In this document: in pieces, positions 43,878 through 52,366 of the stretch | How the letters are laid out: every line of letters begins with the position of its first letter | How positions within the stretch are numbered: position 1 is the stretch's first letter | Assembly (NCBI RefSeq): GCF_000739575.1 | Contig: NZ_BBJO01000001.1 | Span: 1 to 64,000, forward strand | DNA: 64,000 bases | Direction: 5' to 3' | Source of the DNA: Halobellus rufus | Lineage (GTDB): Archaea; Halobacteriota; Halobacteria; Halobacteriales; Haloferacaceae | Translations under genes and position numbers: made by a program | The notes under the pieces: generated by a model | The model's input: the letters and a program-made list of their open reading frames with translations, nothing else | The model's database searches: none | What the model was told of the DNA's origin: nothing

Positions 43878-43926
43878 CACGATCTATCGCTGTTACGAAG
43901 AACTAACGAACTCGGCTATGAAACCG

Positions 43927-43945
43927 TTCTGGTTCGCCGTTCGAA
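43927..43945 (-). promoter_or_regulatory. Shared upstream motif TTCGAN-N6-ACCAGAA (copy 5)
   Basis: Minus strand TTCGAA-CGGCGA-ACCAGAA, 49 nt upstream of ATG 43877. The spacing is longer than in the other copies, which suggests a short 5' leader. Confidence 0.65.
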
Positions 43946-44000
43946 CGTCTCCTCTTGAATATCGAGCTACGTGGCGCCACCAATAGACGGAGATCGTCGG

Positions 44001-44150
44001 TTACAACAGATCTGCTATCAAGGAACGTAGTTGTCCAAGCACTCCCTTTGACGGCGGGGATGTGGCCTTTCTTTCAGAATGGTTGTGCTCGACCGAGGGC
44101 TGACTCTCCTCCTCGTGGTCTTCTTCGTAGGCGTCACAGTAAATGCACAT
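44001..44150 (-). CDS. Small CxxC protein, uncertain
   Basis: 49 residues, MCIYCDAYEEDHEEESQPS at the start, His/Glu-rich, with a C-terminal VLGQLRSLIADLL helix. The start is chosen for the CxxC. No homology could be confirmed. Next to cox-cluster-type genes. Confidence 0.4.
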   Translation of the reverse strand: MCIYCDAYEEDHEEESQPSVEHNHSERKATSPPSKGVLGQLRSLIADLL

Positions 44151-44214
44151 AGGGAAGAGGAAGCAGTGTACCTGTATAAAACCACTTGCTGGAAATGCAG
44201 GATACACCGGAAAA

Positions 44215-44475
44215 TCAGACTGCAGATTGGTCAAACCGGGAGAGAGCGAGTACGATACCAAGAATCATTGTAAGCCCGATTGTTGCGGCTAAGGCTCCAT
44301 AAAGTGCCATACTCGCCGGTGTCGGATGAAAGATAACAACATCGAAAACGGAGATGTGCTGAATCTTTGGGCTCGTCCCGATAATTAACCCGAGTCCAGT
44401 GCCGACGGCGATCCCGATAAGTATGATGATCCCGAAGACGTGCTTCCCGCCATATGTACGTACCGTATCGTCCAT
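44215..44475 (-). CDS. Two-TM cox-cluster-type protein
   Basis: 86 residues from ATG 44475. VFGIIILIGIAVGTGLGLIIG and SMALYGALAATIGLTMILGIVLAL form two TMs with a short loop. It resembles small membrane proteins annotated as cox cluster proteins in haloarchaea. Function unknown. Confidence 0.6.
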   Translation of the reverse strand: MDDTVRTYGGKHVFGIIILIGIAVGTGLGLIIGTSPKIQHISVFDVVIFHPTPASMALYGALAATIGLTMILGIVLALSRFDQSAV

Positions 44476-44784
44476 ACAGGTTAGTCGTGGACGATGGCGT
44501 AAGAACACTGCTGTTCGACTGGAGTTATTAACCTGAAGAGTTCGAAATAGTTTCTTCTGGCAAAACAGGATGGCTTGATAGCAGTCGATTTATTATGTTC
44601 GTAGCCGTAGCTCCATTAATGGCTGATCGATTTGAGAGTCACCACGCCAATATTCGATTGTCAGATGCCTGCCACCGATTGCCTAAAGGTGATGGTCTCT
44701 TGAGACGGCTAATAGCATGTCAAGGTGGACGTAATCAGGAGGTAGGACACAGGCAAACAAACGAGTTCCCGTTACTACCTAACG
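44476..44784. other. Divergent intergenic region, 309 bp
   Basis: It holds the promoters of the 44215 gene and the 44785 gene. AGGAGGT at 44738-44744 is too far from the start to act as its ribosome binding site. No shared motif copy, gene or repeat was recognised. Confidence 0.5.
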
Positions 44785-45189
44785 ATGAGTGACGAGTCCG
44801 ACACCAATTCAACCTACACGGGGGCAAGCCCGTGGCCGCTGTTCGTTGCACTCGGCTTAGCACTCTCTGAGGTTGGCGTCGTCCTCGGGCTGCGTCCAGT
44901 ATCTGTCGCGGGCCTACTACTGTTCGTCGGATCGGTTGCCGGCATTCTGACGGAAGCAGGGTACGTCTCCCGACCTGCACGGGCAGCTGGTGTGCAAGGA
45001 GTCGCATTAGTCGGTATTGGGATTACGTTGGTCCTTCAGAATCAAACCGGGACTACGGTTCGTGGACAGTCGATCGCCATTGCAGGCCTCCTCAGCCTCC
45101 TCAGCGCACTCCTCTGGGTGGGGTTCATCCGGACACGTACTCGAGATTCGATGGCGACAACCGAGTCGACAGACACGACATCCGATTAA
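44785..45189 (+). CDS. Cox-cluster-type membrane protein
   Basis: 134 residues, four TMs (PLFVALGLALSEVGVVLGL, VAGLLLFVGSVAGILTEAGYV, GVQGVALVGIGITLVLQN, SIAIAGLLSLLSALLWVGFI) and an acidic tail. It resembles small proteins in haloarchaeal cytochrome oxidase loci. First of three tightly spaced genes (18-nt gap, then 4-nt overlap). Confidence 0.65.
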   Translation: MSDESDTNSTYTGASPWPLFVALGLALSEVGVVLGLRPVSVAGLLLFVGSVAGILTEAGYVSRPARAAGVQGVALVGIGITLVLQNQTGTTVRGQSIAIAGLLSLLSALLWVGFIRTRTRDSMATTESTDTTSD

Positions 45190-45207
45190 CTCCACTACCT
45201 GATACAA

Positions 45208-45399
45208 ATGGAATTTAACACGACAACGACCGCGATCGTGTTCATCATCCTGCTCGCCGTTCTTGTCGGCGGCACGGCGATGAGTCCGATGAGTACAAGT
45301 ACCGTTGCGATGGTGAGTGTCGGCCTACTCATCTTCGGGGTCCTGTCGCTCGCCCTCGGCGTCAAACACGGCGAATACCGGGCAAGCCACCACCGATGA
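45208..45399 (+). CDS. Small two-TM cox-cluster-type protein
   Basis: 63 residues: VFIILLAVLVGGTAMS and MVSVGLLIFGVLSLALGVKHGEYR. It matches the size and layout of the CbaD-like or related small proteins of ba3-type oxidase clusters. The 4-nt overlap with the next gene suggests coupling. Confidence 0.6.
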   Translation: MEFNTTTTAIVFIILLAVLVGGTAMSPMSTSTVAMVSVGLLIFGVLSLALGVKHGEYRASHHR

Positions 45400-45665
45400 G
45401 ACTTCCCAAGAAAGCACAGTTCGGGCTCACAGTTGTCGCAGCGATCCTCATTCCAGGGCTCGCCGATTACGCCTTGGCTTCAGCAGGCTACAAGACGCTT
45501 GCTGGGCTCGTCTGGACTGGAGGGTATGGCTTCGGTGTTGTCGCCATCTGGTACCTCTGGATTCGTCCGCTCGACCTCACCGGTCCCACGGGGATTCAGC
45601 TCACCGAGGACGAGGACGCAGATCAGGACAGCAATCCACCAGAGGGGAACGCTCCTTCGTCGTAA
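45396..45665 (+). CDS. CbaC-like cox-cluster protein
   Basis: 89 residues, two TMs (FGLTVVAAILIPGLADYALA, WTGGYGFGVVAIWYLWIRPLDLTGP) and an acidic tail. The pattern recalls CbaC of haloarchaeal ba3 oxidase. No oxidase catalytic subunit is in the window. Confidence 0.6.
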   Translation: MRLPKKAQFGLTVVAAILIPGLADYALASAGYKTLAGLVWTGGYGFGVVAIWYLWIRPLDLTGPTGIQLTEDEDADQDSNPPEGNAPSS

Positions 45666-45838
45666 CCCATGTGAATAGGTGACCCAGTACCGACTGGACC
45701 CCAAGACCCCATACTGGGATCTTGCCGCAGCCAAGCCGGGAATTAATAATACAGGACGAAAAATTTGTTAAAGATACTTATCCAGACGCGGTTTTATAGC
45801 AGCCAGTTTAATAATATTCCAGTACCTAGCTGCCAGTA

Positions 45839-48475
45839 ATGACATCGTCCGACCGGGATTCACACGATTCAGGGGATGAATCCCACGACCACGGACACGA
45901 CCATGATCATGACCACGAACACGACCACCACAACAATGGACAGGAAGCCGACCGCGTAACCGCGACCTCGTCGAATCAGGACGACGTCGCCCAGTTCTCG
46001 GTGCCCGAGATGGATTGCCCGTCCTGTGCGGGAAAGGTCGAAAATAGCGTCCGAAAACTCGACGGCATCAATACTGTTGACCCACAGGTGACGACCGGGA
46101 CACTCTCTGTCTCATACGAGGGGAGTCGAACGTCGCCAGATGAGATTGGCGAGCGCATCGAAAAAGCTGGCTACACGGTCGAAAACCAGGGCGAGACGAC
46201 CGCGACGTTCACAGTCCCTGAAATGGACTGTCCTTCCTGTGCGGGGAAAATCGAGAACGCCCTCGATGGTCTCTCGGGCCTCTCGAGCTACGACACCCAA
46301 CCAACTACTGGAAAGGTGACCGTCACGTACGACGCAACGTCGCTCTCGCCACCAGACATCGTCGATGCCATCGAGGGCGCTGGCTACGAGGTGACCAATT
46401 CGACGGCAACTGACGCAGATACCGAGGACAGTCCCACCGACGAACGTGAGAGCGTCTGGACCAGTTCGCGGGCGATCAAAACGTGGATCAGCGGTGGGTT
46501 CGTCGCACTCGGCCTCCTCTTCGAGTTCTTCCTCACCGGCCAGAATATCCTCGTGGCCGAGATCGTCGGCCGCGAATTACTTGTCGCCGACCTCCTCTTC
46601 CTGATTGCCGTTGGGGTCGCTGGCCAGGTCATCTTCCGCAACGGCTACTACTCTGCGCTAAACCGTAACCTCGACATCGACCTGTTGATGAGCATCGCCA
46701 TCAGCGGTGCCATCATCGCCAGTCTCGTCTTCGGCGAGTCACTCTACTTCGAGGCCGCCACGCTCGCGTTCCTGTTTAGTATTGCTGAACTCCTCGAACG
46801 CTATTCGATGGACCGCGCACGCAACTCCCTTAGAGAGTTGATGGATCTATCGCCGGACGAGGCGACAGTGAAACGGAACGGTGAAGAGGTGACGGTTCCC
46901 GTCGACGACGTGGCTATCGGCGATATCGTTGTCGTGCGCCCTGGTGAGAAGATCCCGATGGACGGCGAGGTTCTCGACGGGGAGAGTGCGGTCAACCAGG
47001 CCCCCATCACGGGCGAGAGCGTTCCCGTGGACAAGACGCCGGGCGACGAGGTGTACGCCGGCACAATCAACGAACAGGGATATCTCGAGGTGGAGGTCAC
47101 CTCGGAGGCAAGCGACAATACGCTCTCGCGCATCGTCCAGTTGGTCGAAGACGCCCAGGCTAACAAAACCGAGCGCGAGCAGTTCGTCGAGCGCTTCTCG
47201 TCGTACTACACCCCGGTCGTCGTCGGCTTCGCAATCCTCGTCGCGGTTATCCCGCCCCTCGTGTGGGGTGCGTCGTGGACGACGTTCATCGTCTACGGCC
47301 TCACGTTGCTCGTACTCGCATGTCCGTGCGCGTTCGTCATCTCGACACCCGTCTCAGTCGTCTCGGGCATCACCAGCGCCGCGAAGAACGGCGTCCTCAT
47401 CAAGGGCGGCAACCATCTCGAAGCGATGGGTGCCGTCGAAGCCATCGCGATGGATAAGACCGGCACGATCACCAAGGGCGAACTCACCGTCACCGACGTC
47501 GTTCCGTTGAACGGCAACAGCGAGGAAGACGTCCTCCAGTGTGCCCGTGGCCTCGAATCGCGGTCGGAACACCCCATCGGCGAGGCGATCGTCGGATTTG
47601 CTGAGGAGAGCGACGTCAGGGCGCCGATAGTTGACGACTTCGAGAGCATTACCGGGAAGGGCGTTGAGGCCGATCTCGACGGAAAGAAACACTACGCGGG
47701 TAAGCCCGGGCTCTTCGAGGAACTGGGCTTTGACCTTGATCACGTCCACGCGACGACCGACGGCGGCGTCGTCACGACGAAGAGTCAACAGCTGTGCGAG
47801 CGCAACGACTGCATTGATCTCTTGGAGGAGACGGTCCCCGAACTCCAGTCCCAGGGGAAGACCGTCGTTCTCGTCGGGACCGAGGACGAGATTGAGGGCG
47901 TCATCGCCGTGGCTGACGAGATTCGGCCCGCAGCGACGCAGGCGATCCAGCAGCTCCACGACTTGGGCGTTGAGCACATCATCATGCTCACGGGTGACAA
48001 CGAACGGACTGCCCGAGCAATCGCCGACGAGGTCGGCGTCGACGAGTTCCGCGCGGAACTCCTGCCCGATGAGAAGGTCGAGGCGATCAAGGAACTCGAC
48101 GAACAATATGACGGGGTCGCGATGATCGGCGACGGGGTTAATGATGCACCCGCGCTCGCGACGGCGACCGTGGGCGTCGCGATGGGCGCAGCTGGCACGG
48201 ATACCGCCCTCGAAACGGCAGACATCGCGCTCATGAGCGACGACCTCTCGAAGCTGCCGTACCTCTACGAACTCTCTCACGACGCAAACAGCGTGATTCG
48301 GCAGAACATCTGGACGAGTCTCGGCGCCAAGGGTCTACTTGCACTGGGCGTTCCCTTTGGCCTCGTTCCAATTTGGGCAGCTGTCCTCATCGGTGACGCC
48401 GGGATGACAGTCGGCGTCACTGGAAATGCAATGCGCCTCTCCAGGATCAAGCCGGAGTCGTTACTGACCGAGTAA
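45839..48475 (+). CDS. Zn/Cd-type heavy-metal translocating P-type ATPase
   Basis: 878 residues. A His/Asp-rich N-tail (DHGHDHDHDHEHDHH) precedes two HMA domains with MDCPSCAGK near 58 and 128. Then come eight TMs, the CPCAFVISTPVSVVSG membrane site near 495 as in ZntA/CadA, DKTGTITKG near 538, MLTGDNERTARA, and GDGVNDAPALATA. It exports Zn(II), Cd(II) or Pb(II) using ATP. It stands alone with a TATA-like GTTTTATAGC near 45790. The decayed copy at 21863 is related. Confidence 0.93.
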   Translation: MTSSDRDSHDSGDESHDHGHDHDHDHEHDHHNNGQEADRVTATSSNQDDVAQFSVPEMDCPSCAGKVENSVRKLDGINTVDPQVTTGTLSVSYEGSRTSPDEIGERIEKAGYTVENQGETTATFTVPEMDCPSCAGKIENALDGLSGLSSYDTQPTTGKVTVTYDATSLSPPDIVDAIEGAGYEVTNSTATDADTEDSPTDERESVWTSSRAIKTWISGGFVALGLLFEFFLTGQNILVAEIVGRELLVADLLFLIAVGVAGQVIFRNGYYSALNRNLDIDLLMSIAISGAIIASLVFGESLYFEAATLAFLFSIAELLERYSMDRARNSLRELMDLSPDEATVKRNGEEVTVPVDDVAIGDIVVVRPGEKIPMDGEVLDGESAVNQAPITGESVPVDKTPGDEVYAGTINEQGYLEVEVTSEASDNTLSRIVQLVEDAQANKTEREQFVERFSSYYTPVVVGFAILVAVIPPLVWGASWTTFIVYGLTLLVLACPCAFVISTPVSVVSGITSAAKNGVLIKGGNHLEAMGAVEAIAMDKTGTITKGELTVTDVVPLNGNSEEDVLQCARGLESRSEHPIGEAIVGFAEESDVRAPIVDDFESITGKGVEADLDGKKHYAGKPGLFEELGFDLDHVHATTDGGVVTTKSQQLCERNDCIDLLEETVPELQSQGKTVVLVGTEDEIEGVIAVADEIRPAATQAIQQLHDLGVEHIIMLTGDNERTARAIADEVGVDEFRAELLPDEKVEAIKELDEQYDGVAMIGDGVNDAPALATATVGVAMGAAGTDTALETADIALMSDDLSKLPYLYELSHDANSVIRQNIWTSLGAKGLLALGVPFGLVPIWAAVLIGDAGMTVGVTGNAMRLSRIKPESLLTE

Positions 48476-48572
48476 TCCCACTAATGGCTGGGTTTAGGCA
48501 TAGTACACCTACTGACTTCCCGTCAAGTAGCCATGCGGCAGTCCAGTCGAGGTATTGCAAGGTAGTGAATCG

Positions 48573-48605
48573 TCTCGGGGTCAAGCCCCGGGACATCCGC
48601 CTTGA
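48573..48605. mobile_element. Solo IS200/IS605-type end (hairpin plus CATCCGCCTTGA)
   Basis: TCTCGGGG-TCAAG-CCCCGGGA followed by CATCCGCCTTGA matches the 5' end of the tnpB element at 34340-35720. No tnpB is nearby, so this is an orphan end or a PATE-like non-autonomous remnant. Confidence 0.6.
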
Positions 48606-48626
48606 TCCAGGTGTAAACCATCGTTA

Positions 48627-48645
48627 TTCGATAACCGTACCAGAA
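48627..48645 (+). promoter_or_regulatory. Shared upstream motif TTCGAN-N6-ACCAGAA (copy 6)
   Basis: TTCGAT-AACCGT-ACCAGAA, 32 nt before the halocyanin start at 48678. Confidence 0.75.
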
Positions 48646-48677
48646 CACCCAACCCGTTCGCTTGCTAATTTTCCAGT

Positions 48678-49268
48678 ATGACCGTAGGCGATAGCTCTGT
48701 CTCCCGACGGGCATTTCTTCGGTCAGCCACGGCCGTGACAACGGCGACGGGCGCTACCGGAATCGCAGCTGCTCAAGAGGGACAGTCCAAAACAGTCGAG
48801 ATGAACGACGATCTCAAATTCGTCCCTGCGGATCTGACGATTGCCCCCGGAACGACTGTGGTCTGGGAGAACGTCGGATCTATTGCTCACTCGGTCACTG
48901 CGTATGAAGACAACATCCCGGAGGGAGCATCGTACTTCGCGTCGGGTGGATTCGACGCGGAGCAAGCTGCTCGGTCTGCGTATCCTGATGGCAGCATCGA
49001 GGGGGGCGGAACCTACGAGTATACATTCGACACCGAAGGGACGTTCGATTACTTCTGCATCCCACACGAGTCCGCCGGAATGACGGGTACAGTTTCTGTT
49101 CAGCAAGGCGGTGGAGCTGAAGGAGGTGGTGGCGGAGAATCAGTTCCTCAAGTTCCTAATAGTGCAAAGACACTCGGCGTTGCCACGACTGGCGCGATGG
49201 TACTGACCCTTGGTCTCGCCTACTTTTTCATGAAATACGGTGGTGATTATGGCGAATTCGAAGAATAG
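48678..49268 (+). CDS. Halocyanin-type blue copper protein with C-terminal TM
   Basis: 196 residues. Tat motif SRRAFLRSA with a signal ending AAAQ. The cupredoxin domain has AHSVTAYED and YFCIPHESAGM (His, Cys, His, Met). A Gly-rich linker leads to a C-terminal TM (VATTGAMVLTLGLAYFFMK). It carries electrons on the outer face. It shares ASYFASGGFDAEQAAR-type sequence with 28581-29003. Confidence 0.9.
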   Translation: MTVGDSSVSRRAFLRSATAVTTATGATGIAAAQEGQSKTVEMNDDLKFVPADLTIAPGTTVVWENVGSIAHSVTAYEDNIPEGASYFASGGFDAEQAARSAYPDGSIEGGGTYEYTFDTEGTFDYFCIPHESAGMTGTVSVQQGGGAEGGGGGESVPQVPNSAKTLGVATTGAMVLTLGLAYFFMKYGGDYGEFEE

Positions 49269-49452
49269 CACTTTGCTCGATCATTATGACTGGCCAGTTG
49301 GAGACAACTACCACGTGCCGTTCAACTTCCTGGATAATCTCCTCAACAGAGACAGGTGGTTCCAACAGGCTGAAAGGACCCGACTCCACTCCCTGCAGTT
49401 GGCCAAGCCTCCGGACGCAATCGTCTCCACACTCAACCCCGCTTCGACGTAA
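49249..49452 (+). CDS. Possible small protein, uncertain
   Basis: 67 residues from ATG 49249, which overlaps the end of the halocyanin gene by 20 nt. It fills the gap to the rhomboid gene. MANSKNSTLLDHYDWPVGDNY is not low complexity, but no family was recognised. Confidence 0.35.
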   Translation: MANSKNSTLLDHYDWPVGDNYHVPFNFLDNLLNRDRWFQQAERTRLHSLQLAKPPDAIVSTLNPAST

Positions 49453-49454
49453 CG

Positions 49455-50378
49455 ATGGCTGAGTGTGACGAGTGTGGCGCGGACGAGAACCTACCGTACC
49501 AGTGTCGTCGGTGTGGCAACACGTTCTGTGCCGCCCATCGCCTCCCGGAGAGTCACAATTGCCCCGGACTGAATGACTGGGCTAACCCCGATGGCGTTTT
49601 CGATTCTGGGTTTGATGACTCGATCCAGAATCGAGGTCGTGCCGAGGAGGGTGTGCTCAAGCGGGTAAAGTCTACTGTTGGACGACAAACGTCCACCCAT
49701 AGTGTGGTCAATTTCTTCCCGGGAGGTCTGACCAATGTCTTCCTTGTGCTGATGTGGGTGACGTTTGCGATGCAGTTCGTCATTTTTCCCGTTCTCTTCG
49801 GAATCTCTCCCGGATCATCTCTGTGGCGGTCAGTGTTCGTCCTCTCGACACAGCATCCACTGTATGTCTGGACGTGGCTCACAGCTATCTTCGCCCACGG
49901 TGGCTTCACACACATCGCCGTCAATAGTATCGCACTGTACTTCTTCGGACCAGTCGTCGAGCGTCGCCTCGGGGCAATGCGCTTCACAGTGCTATTTCTC
50001 GCCACGGGCGTGCTCGCTGGGCTCGCACAGGTTGGGGCGACACTGCTCCTGAATCCTGGAGTACAGTCGGGAGTTGTCGGCGCGTCGGGAGCCATCATGG
50101 CTGTCATGGGGGTACTCACCGTTCTCCGACCCAAGCTCACGGTATATCTGTACTTCGTACTCCCAATCCCGCTCTGGATGCTTACCATCGGGTTCGCCGT
50201 TTTTTCGACCGTCGCCGGCTTTTCCTCGATAGGTCCTGGGGGTGTAGCGAACTGGGCCCACCTCGTGGGGATCGGTATCGGCCTTGCGTACGGAGCGGTT
50301 GTCAAGAAAGGACAAAACGTCCCCGAATCGATTCACGTTGGTCGCGGTCCGGGCCGCTCAGGCCGGCGCCGCTTCTGA
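49455..50378 (+). CDS. Rhomboid intramembrane protease with AN1 zinc finger
   Basis: 307 residues. The N-terminus, CDECGADENLPYQCRRCGNTFCAAHRLPESHNC, is an AN1-type zinc finger. Rhomboid features are HGGFTHIAVNSIALYFFG, the catalytic Ser in GASGAIM, and the catalytic His in WAHLVGIGIGLAYG, over six TMs. It cleaves membrane proteins within TMs. The AN1-rhomboid fusion is common in haloarchaea. Confidence 0.9.
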   Translation: MAECDECGADENLPYQCRRCGNTFCAAHRLPESHNCPGLNDWANPDGVFDSGFDDSIQNRGRAEEGVLKRVKSTVGRQTSTHSVVNFFPGGLTNVFLVLMWVTFAMQFVIFPVLFGISPGSSLWRSVFVLSTQHPLYVWTWLTAIFAHGGFTHIAVNSIALYFFGPVVERRLGAMRFTVLFLATGVLAGLAQVGATLLLNPGVQSGVVGASGAIMAVMGVLTVLRPKLTVYLYFVLPIPLWMLTIGFAVFSTVAGFSSIGPGGVANWAHLVGIGIGLAYGAVVKKGQNVPESIHVGRGPGRSGRRRF

Positions 50379-50443
50379 AAGAACGCACAGACGAGTCACC
50401 ATCCATTATCATCATCCGCCTCGAGAAATCCCGCCACGTTTGT

Positions 50444-50662
50444 TCAGCTTGAAAGACGAGCACCCACAAGAAGTGCAGCACCAATGAATACGATCGCGAA
50501 AATAGCGCTTTCGAGTGGGCCGATCACTTCGAAGACGTCATTTGCGACGGTCCAGATAGCATCAGCGTACAGAACAATGAGGAGGCCGAGCGTAAGCATC
50601 ACCATCGCAAGCCCTGAACCATGCACGTCAAGGTCCATCCCGTTTCCGAACTTACGAGCCAC
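50444..50662 (-). CDS. Small two-TM membrane protein
   Basis: 72 residues: GLAMVMLTLGLLIVLYAD and GPLESAIFAIVFIGAALLVGA. No family was recognised. Convergent with the rhomboid gene. Confidence 0.5.
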   Translation of the reverse strand: MARKFGNGMDLDVHGSGLAMVMLTLGLLIVLYADAIWTVANDVFEVIGPLESAIFAIVFIGAALLVGARLSS

Positions 50663-50721
50663 TGATCAAAAGTCTGCGGCAGCATTATGAAGATACAGGT
50701 TACCTACAGGGATGATATCTG

Positions 50722-51120
50722 ATGATTGACTTCGATGATGGAGACCAATTATTGAACATCATCGGAGTTATCCTACTAGTATTCATCATTCTCTCCGTGG
50801 CGGTTCTCATCCTCGCAGCTATGTCCGCTCAGGAACGATCCGCTGAGCAACCAGAGACAGACTGGGACCTGCAACAAATTAATGAGAGCTATGTCAGGAT
50901 CATACATGCTGGTGGCGAACCTGTTCAGACAGGGAAACTCAGCGTGACCGTTGATGGAACCCCTCGTCATCCCCAGTGGACCTCGATCACTCTTACAGAA
51001 GGCGCATACGGAGTCGTCCGAGTGGGGGACGGTGTCACGGTAACGCTCTTGTGGCAACACTCAGAATCAGAGCGGGACGTATTGCAACGGTGGCAGCTCT
51101 CCAGAACGACAACTCAGTGA
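50722..51120 (+). CDS. Pilin-like membrane-anchored protein
   Basis: 132 residues. One N-terminal TM (IIGVILLVFIILSVAVLILA) precedes a beta domain (YVRIIHAGGEPVQTGKLSVTVDG, GDGVTVTLLWQHSE) that resembles the head of haloarchaeal type IV pilins. A clear class III signal-peptide cleavage motif was not seen, so it may be a pilin-like protein rather than a filament subunit. Confidence 0.5.
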   Translation: MIDFDDGDQLLNIIGVILLVFIILSVAVLILAAMSAQERSAEQPETDWDLQQINESYVRIIHAGGEPVQTGKLSVTVDGTPRHPQWTSITLTEGAYGVVRVGDGVTVTLLWQHSESERDVLQRWQLSRTTTQ

Positions 51121-51222
51121 TTTCCCACGCACCTGATCGGCATTTCCACCTATCGAATAGATTTTAGGTCCGCTCTTCTAGGGTAGGTTGTAGATTCGTT
51201 CATAGGCTGTGATAGGCGGATA

Positions 51223-51434
51223 GCTTGGGCTTGACCCCAAGCAGGAAGCCGATAGGCTTAGTTGACTTCGGTTCCGTATCAGGGGCACGTCCTCCAAGGC
51301 CACACGTGTCTGGATGATTGGGCTACCAGTCAACTGGCCCCGAAGTCGGGGACGGCGAGTCCGAGTGGGAACAGAGTGGTTCCGCCCGTCAGAGGGGGAG
51401 TCCACCGACAAGCCCCGTCCATTGTGGTCGGGGC
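51223..51434 (+). mobile_element. Non-autonomous IS200/IS605 remnant (PATE-like)
   Basis: A 5' hairpin GCTTGGG-CTTGAC-CCCAAGC (51223-51242), a fragment reading TSQLAPKSGTASPSGN that matches the TnpB C-terminus (compare TSQLALKSGTLNANG of the element at 34381), and a 3' hairpin GCCCCG...CGGGGC (51412-51434). Both ends and only the last part of tnpB remain. This is the layout of palindrome-associated elements in haloarchaea. Confidence 0.65.
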
Positions 51435-51513
51435 AGCTGACAACGTCGTCCTGTTCAGTATAACGCGAATGGCGGTCGGCAGATGGAACGGTGGAAGATC
51501 AAGTCGGGGAAAC

Positions 51514-52074
51514 TCAGTAGACGACGTAGAGCAGCAGATAGACGACGATACCGAGTGTGAACGAGACGAGCCACAGCGACGTGGCGATTCGTCCTATCGT
51601 CGGATGACGCGTCTGTGGAATCTCTTGGATTGGCCGCGTCATCGCAAGAAGGAGCACGTAGTAAAGCAATGGAACGCAGATGATGGCGAGCGTGATGTGA
51701 ATTGCGAGGAGCGGTAAGTAGGCGAACTGGCGGATGGCTGCCGGACCCGTGAACGGAGTCGGCCCTTGCAGTGCCACCTTGTACAAATAGAGCGTGAGAA
51801 ACACCGCAAATAAGACCACACTCGTGAGCATCGCCGCTCGATGACGGGCGATCCGACCGCCACGAATCCAATACCATCCGGCTCCAATAGTGAGTATAGC
51901 GAGTCCACTGATGATCGCGTTGACGAACGGAATTACGCTGAGCACCCACGCTGGGGCTCGTGGAAGAAGGCTCTTCGGGATCGCTCCAAGGGCGGCGCCA
52001 AATACGAGCGCCAGTGAAATGATGGACAGGAGTCCAGCGACTTCCGGGACGCGGTCTTTCACACGATACTCCAT
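51514..52074 (-). CDS. DUF420-family membrane protein (copy 1)
   Basis: 186 residues, five TMs. RIARHRAAMLTSVVLFAVFLTLYLYKV, AIHITLAIICVPLLYYVLLLA and HPTIGRIATSLWLVSFTLGIVVYLLL hold the conserved His residues of DUF420 proteins, which are found near cytochrome oxidases. Paralogue at 61592-62224. Confidence 0.82.
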   Translation of the reverse strand: MEYRVKDRVPEVAGLLSIISLALVFGAALGAIPKSLLPRAPAWVLSVIPFVNAIISGLAILTIGAGWYWIRGGRIARHRAAMLTSVVLFAVFLTLYLYKVALQGPTPFTGPAAIRQFAYLPLLAIHITLAIICVPLLYYVLLLAMTRPIQEIPQTRHPTIGRIATSLWLVSFTLGIVVYLLLYVVY

Positions 52075-52366
52075 ATTTGGACTGTCTCAGTTCAAGCACT
52101 TGAAATCGGCGAGTGATGTTGCAGATGGATTAAGGTACGACTGGGAAGAGCCCGCGTCCACGGCATTTACTCGGGACAGTCGTGTTCGTCTCGTCAATCG
52201 CCCTCCTGTGGTGGCGTCCCACCGTGTGACTCATATCAGCTTTACATATTGTATTGACTGTCGGCCCCGACGGGCCTCCACCCATAGAGGCAGCCAGCAA
52301 TCGTGGATGCCCCGGTCGCCAGCACACTTCCTCTCCAGCGAAGTACCGTTCGTCGTGAGTACCCCT

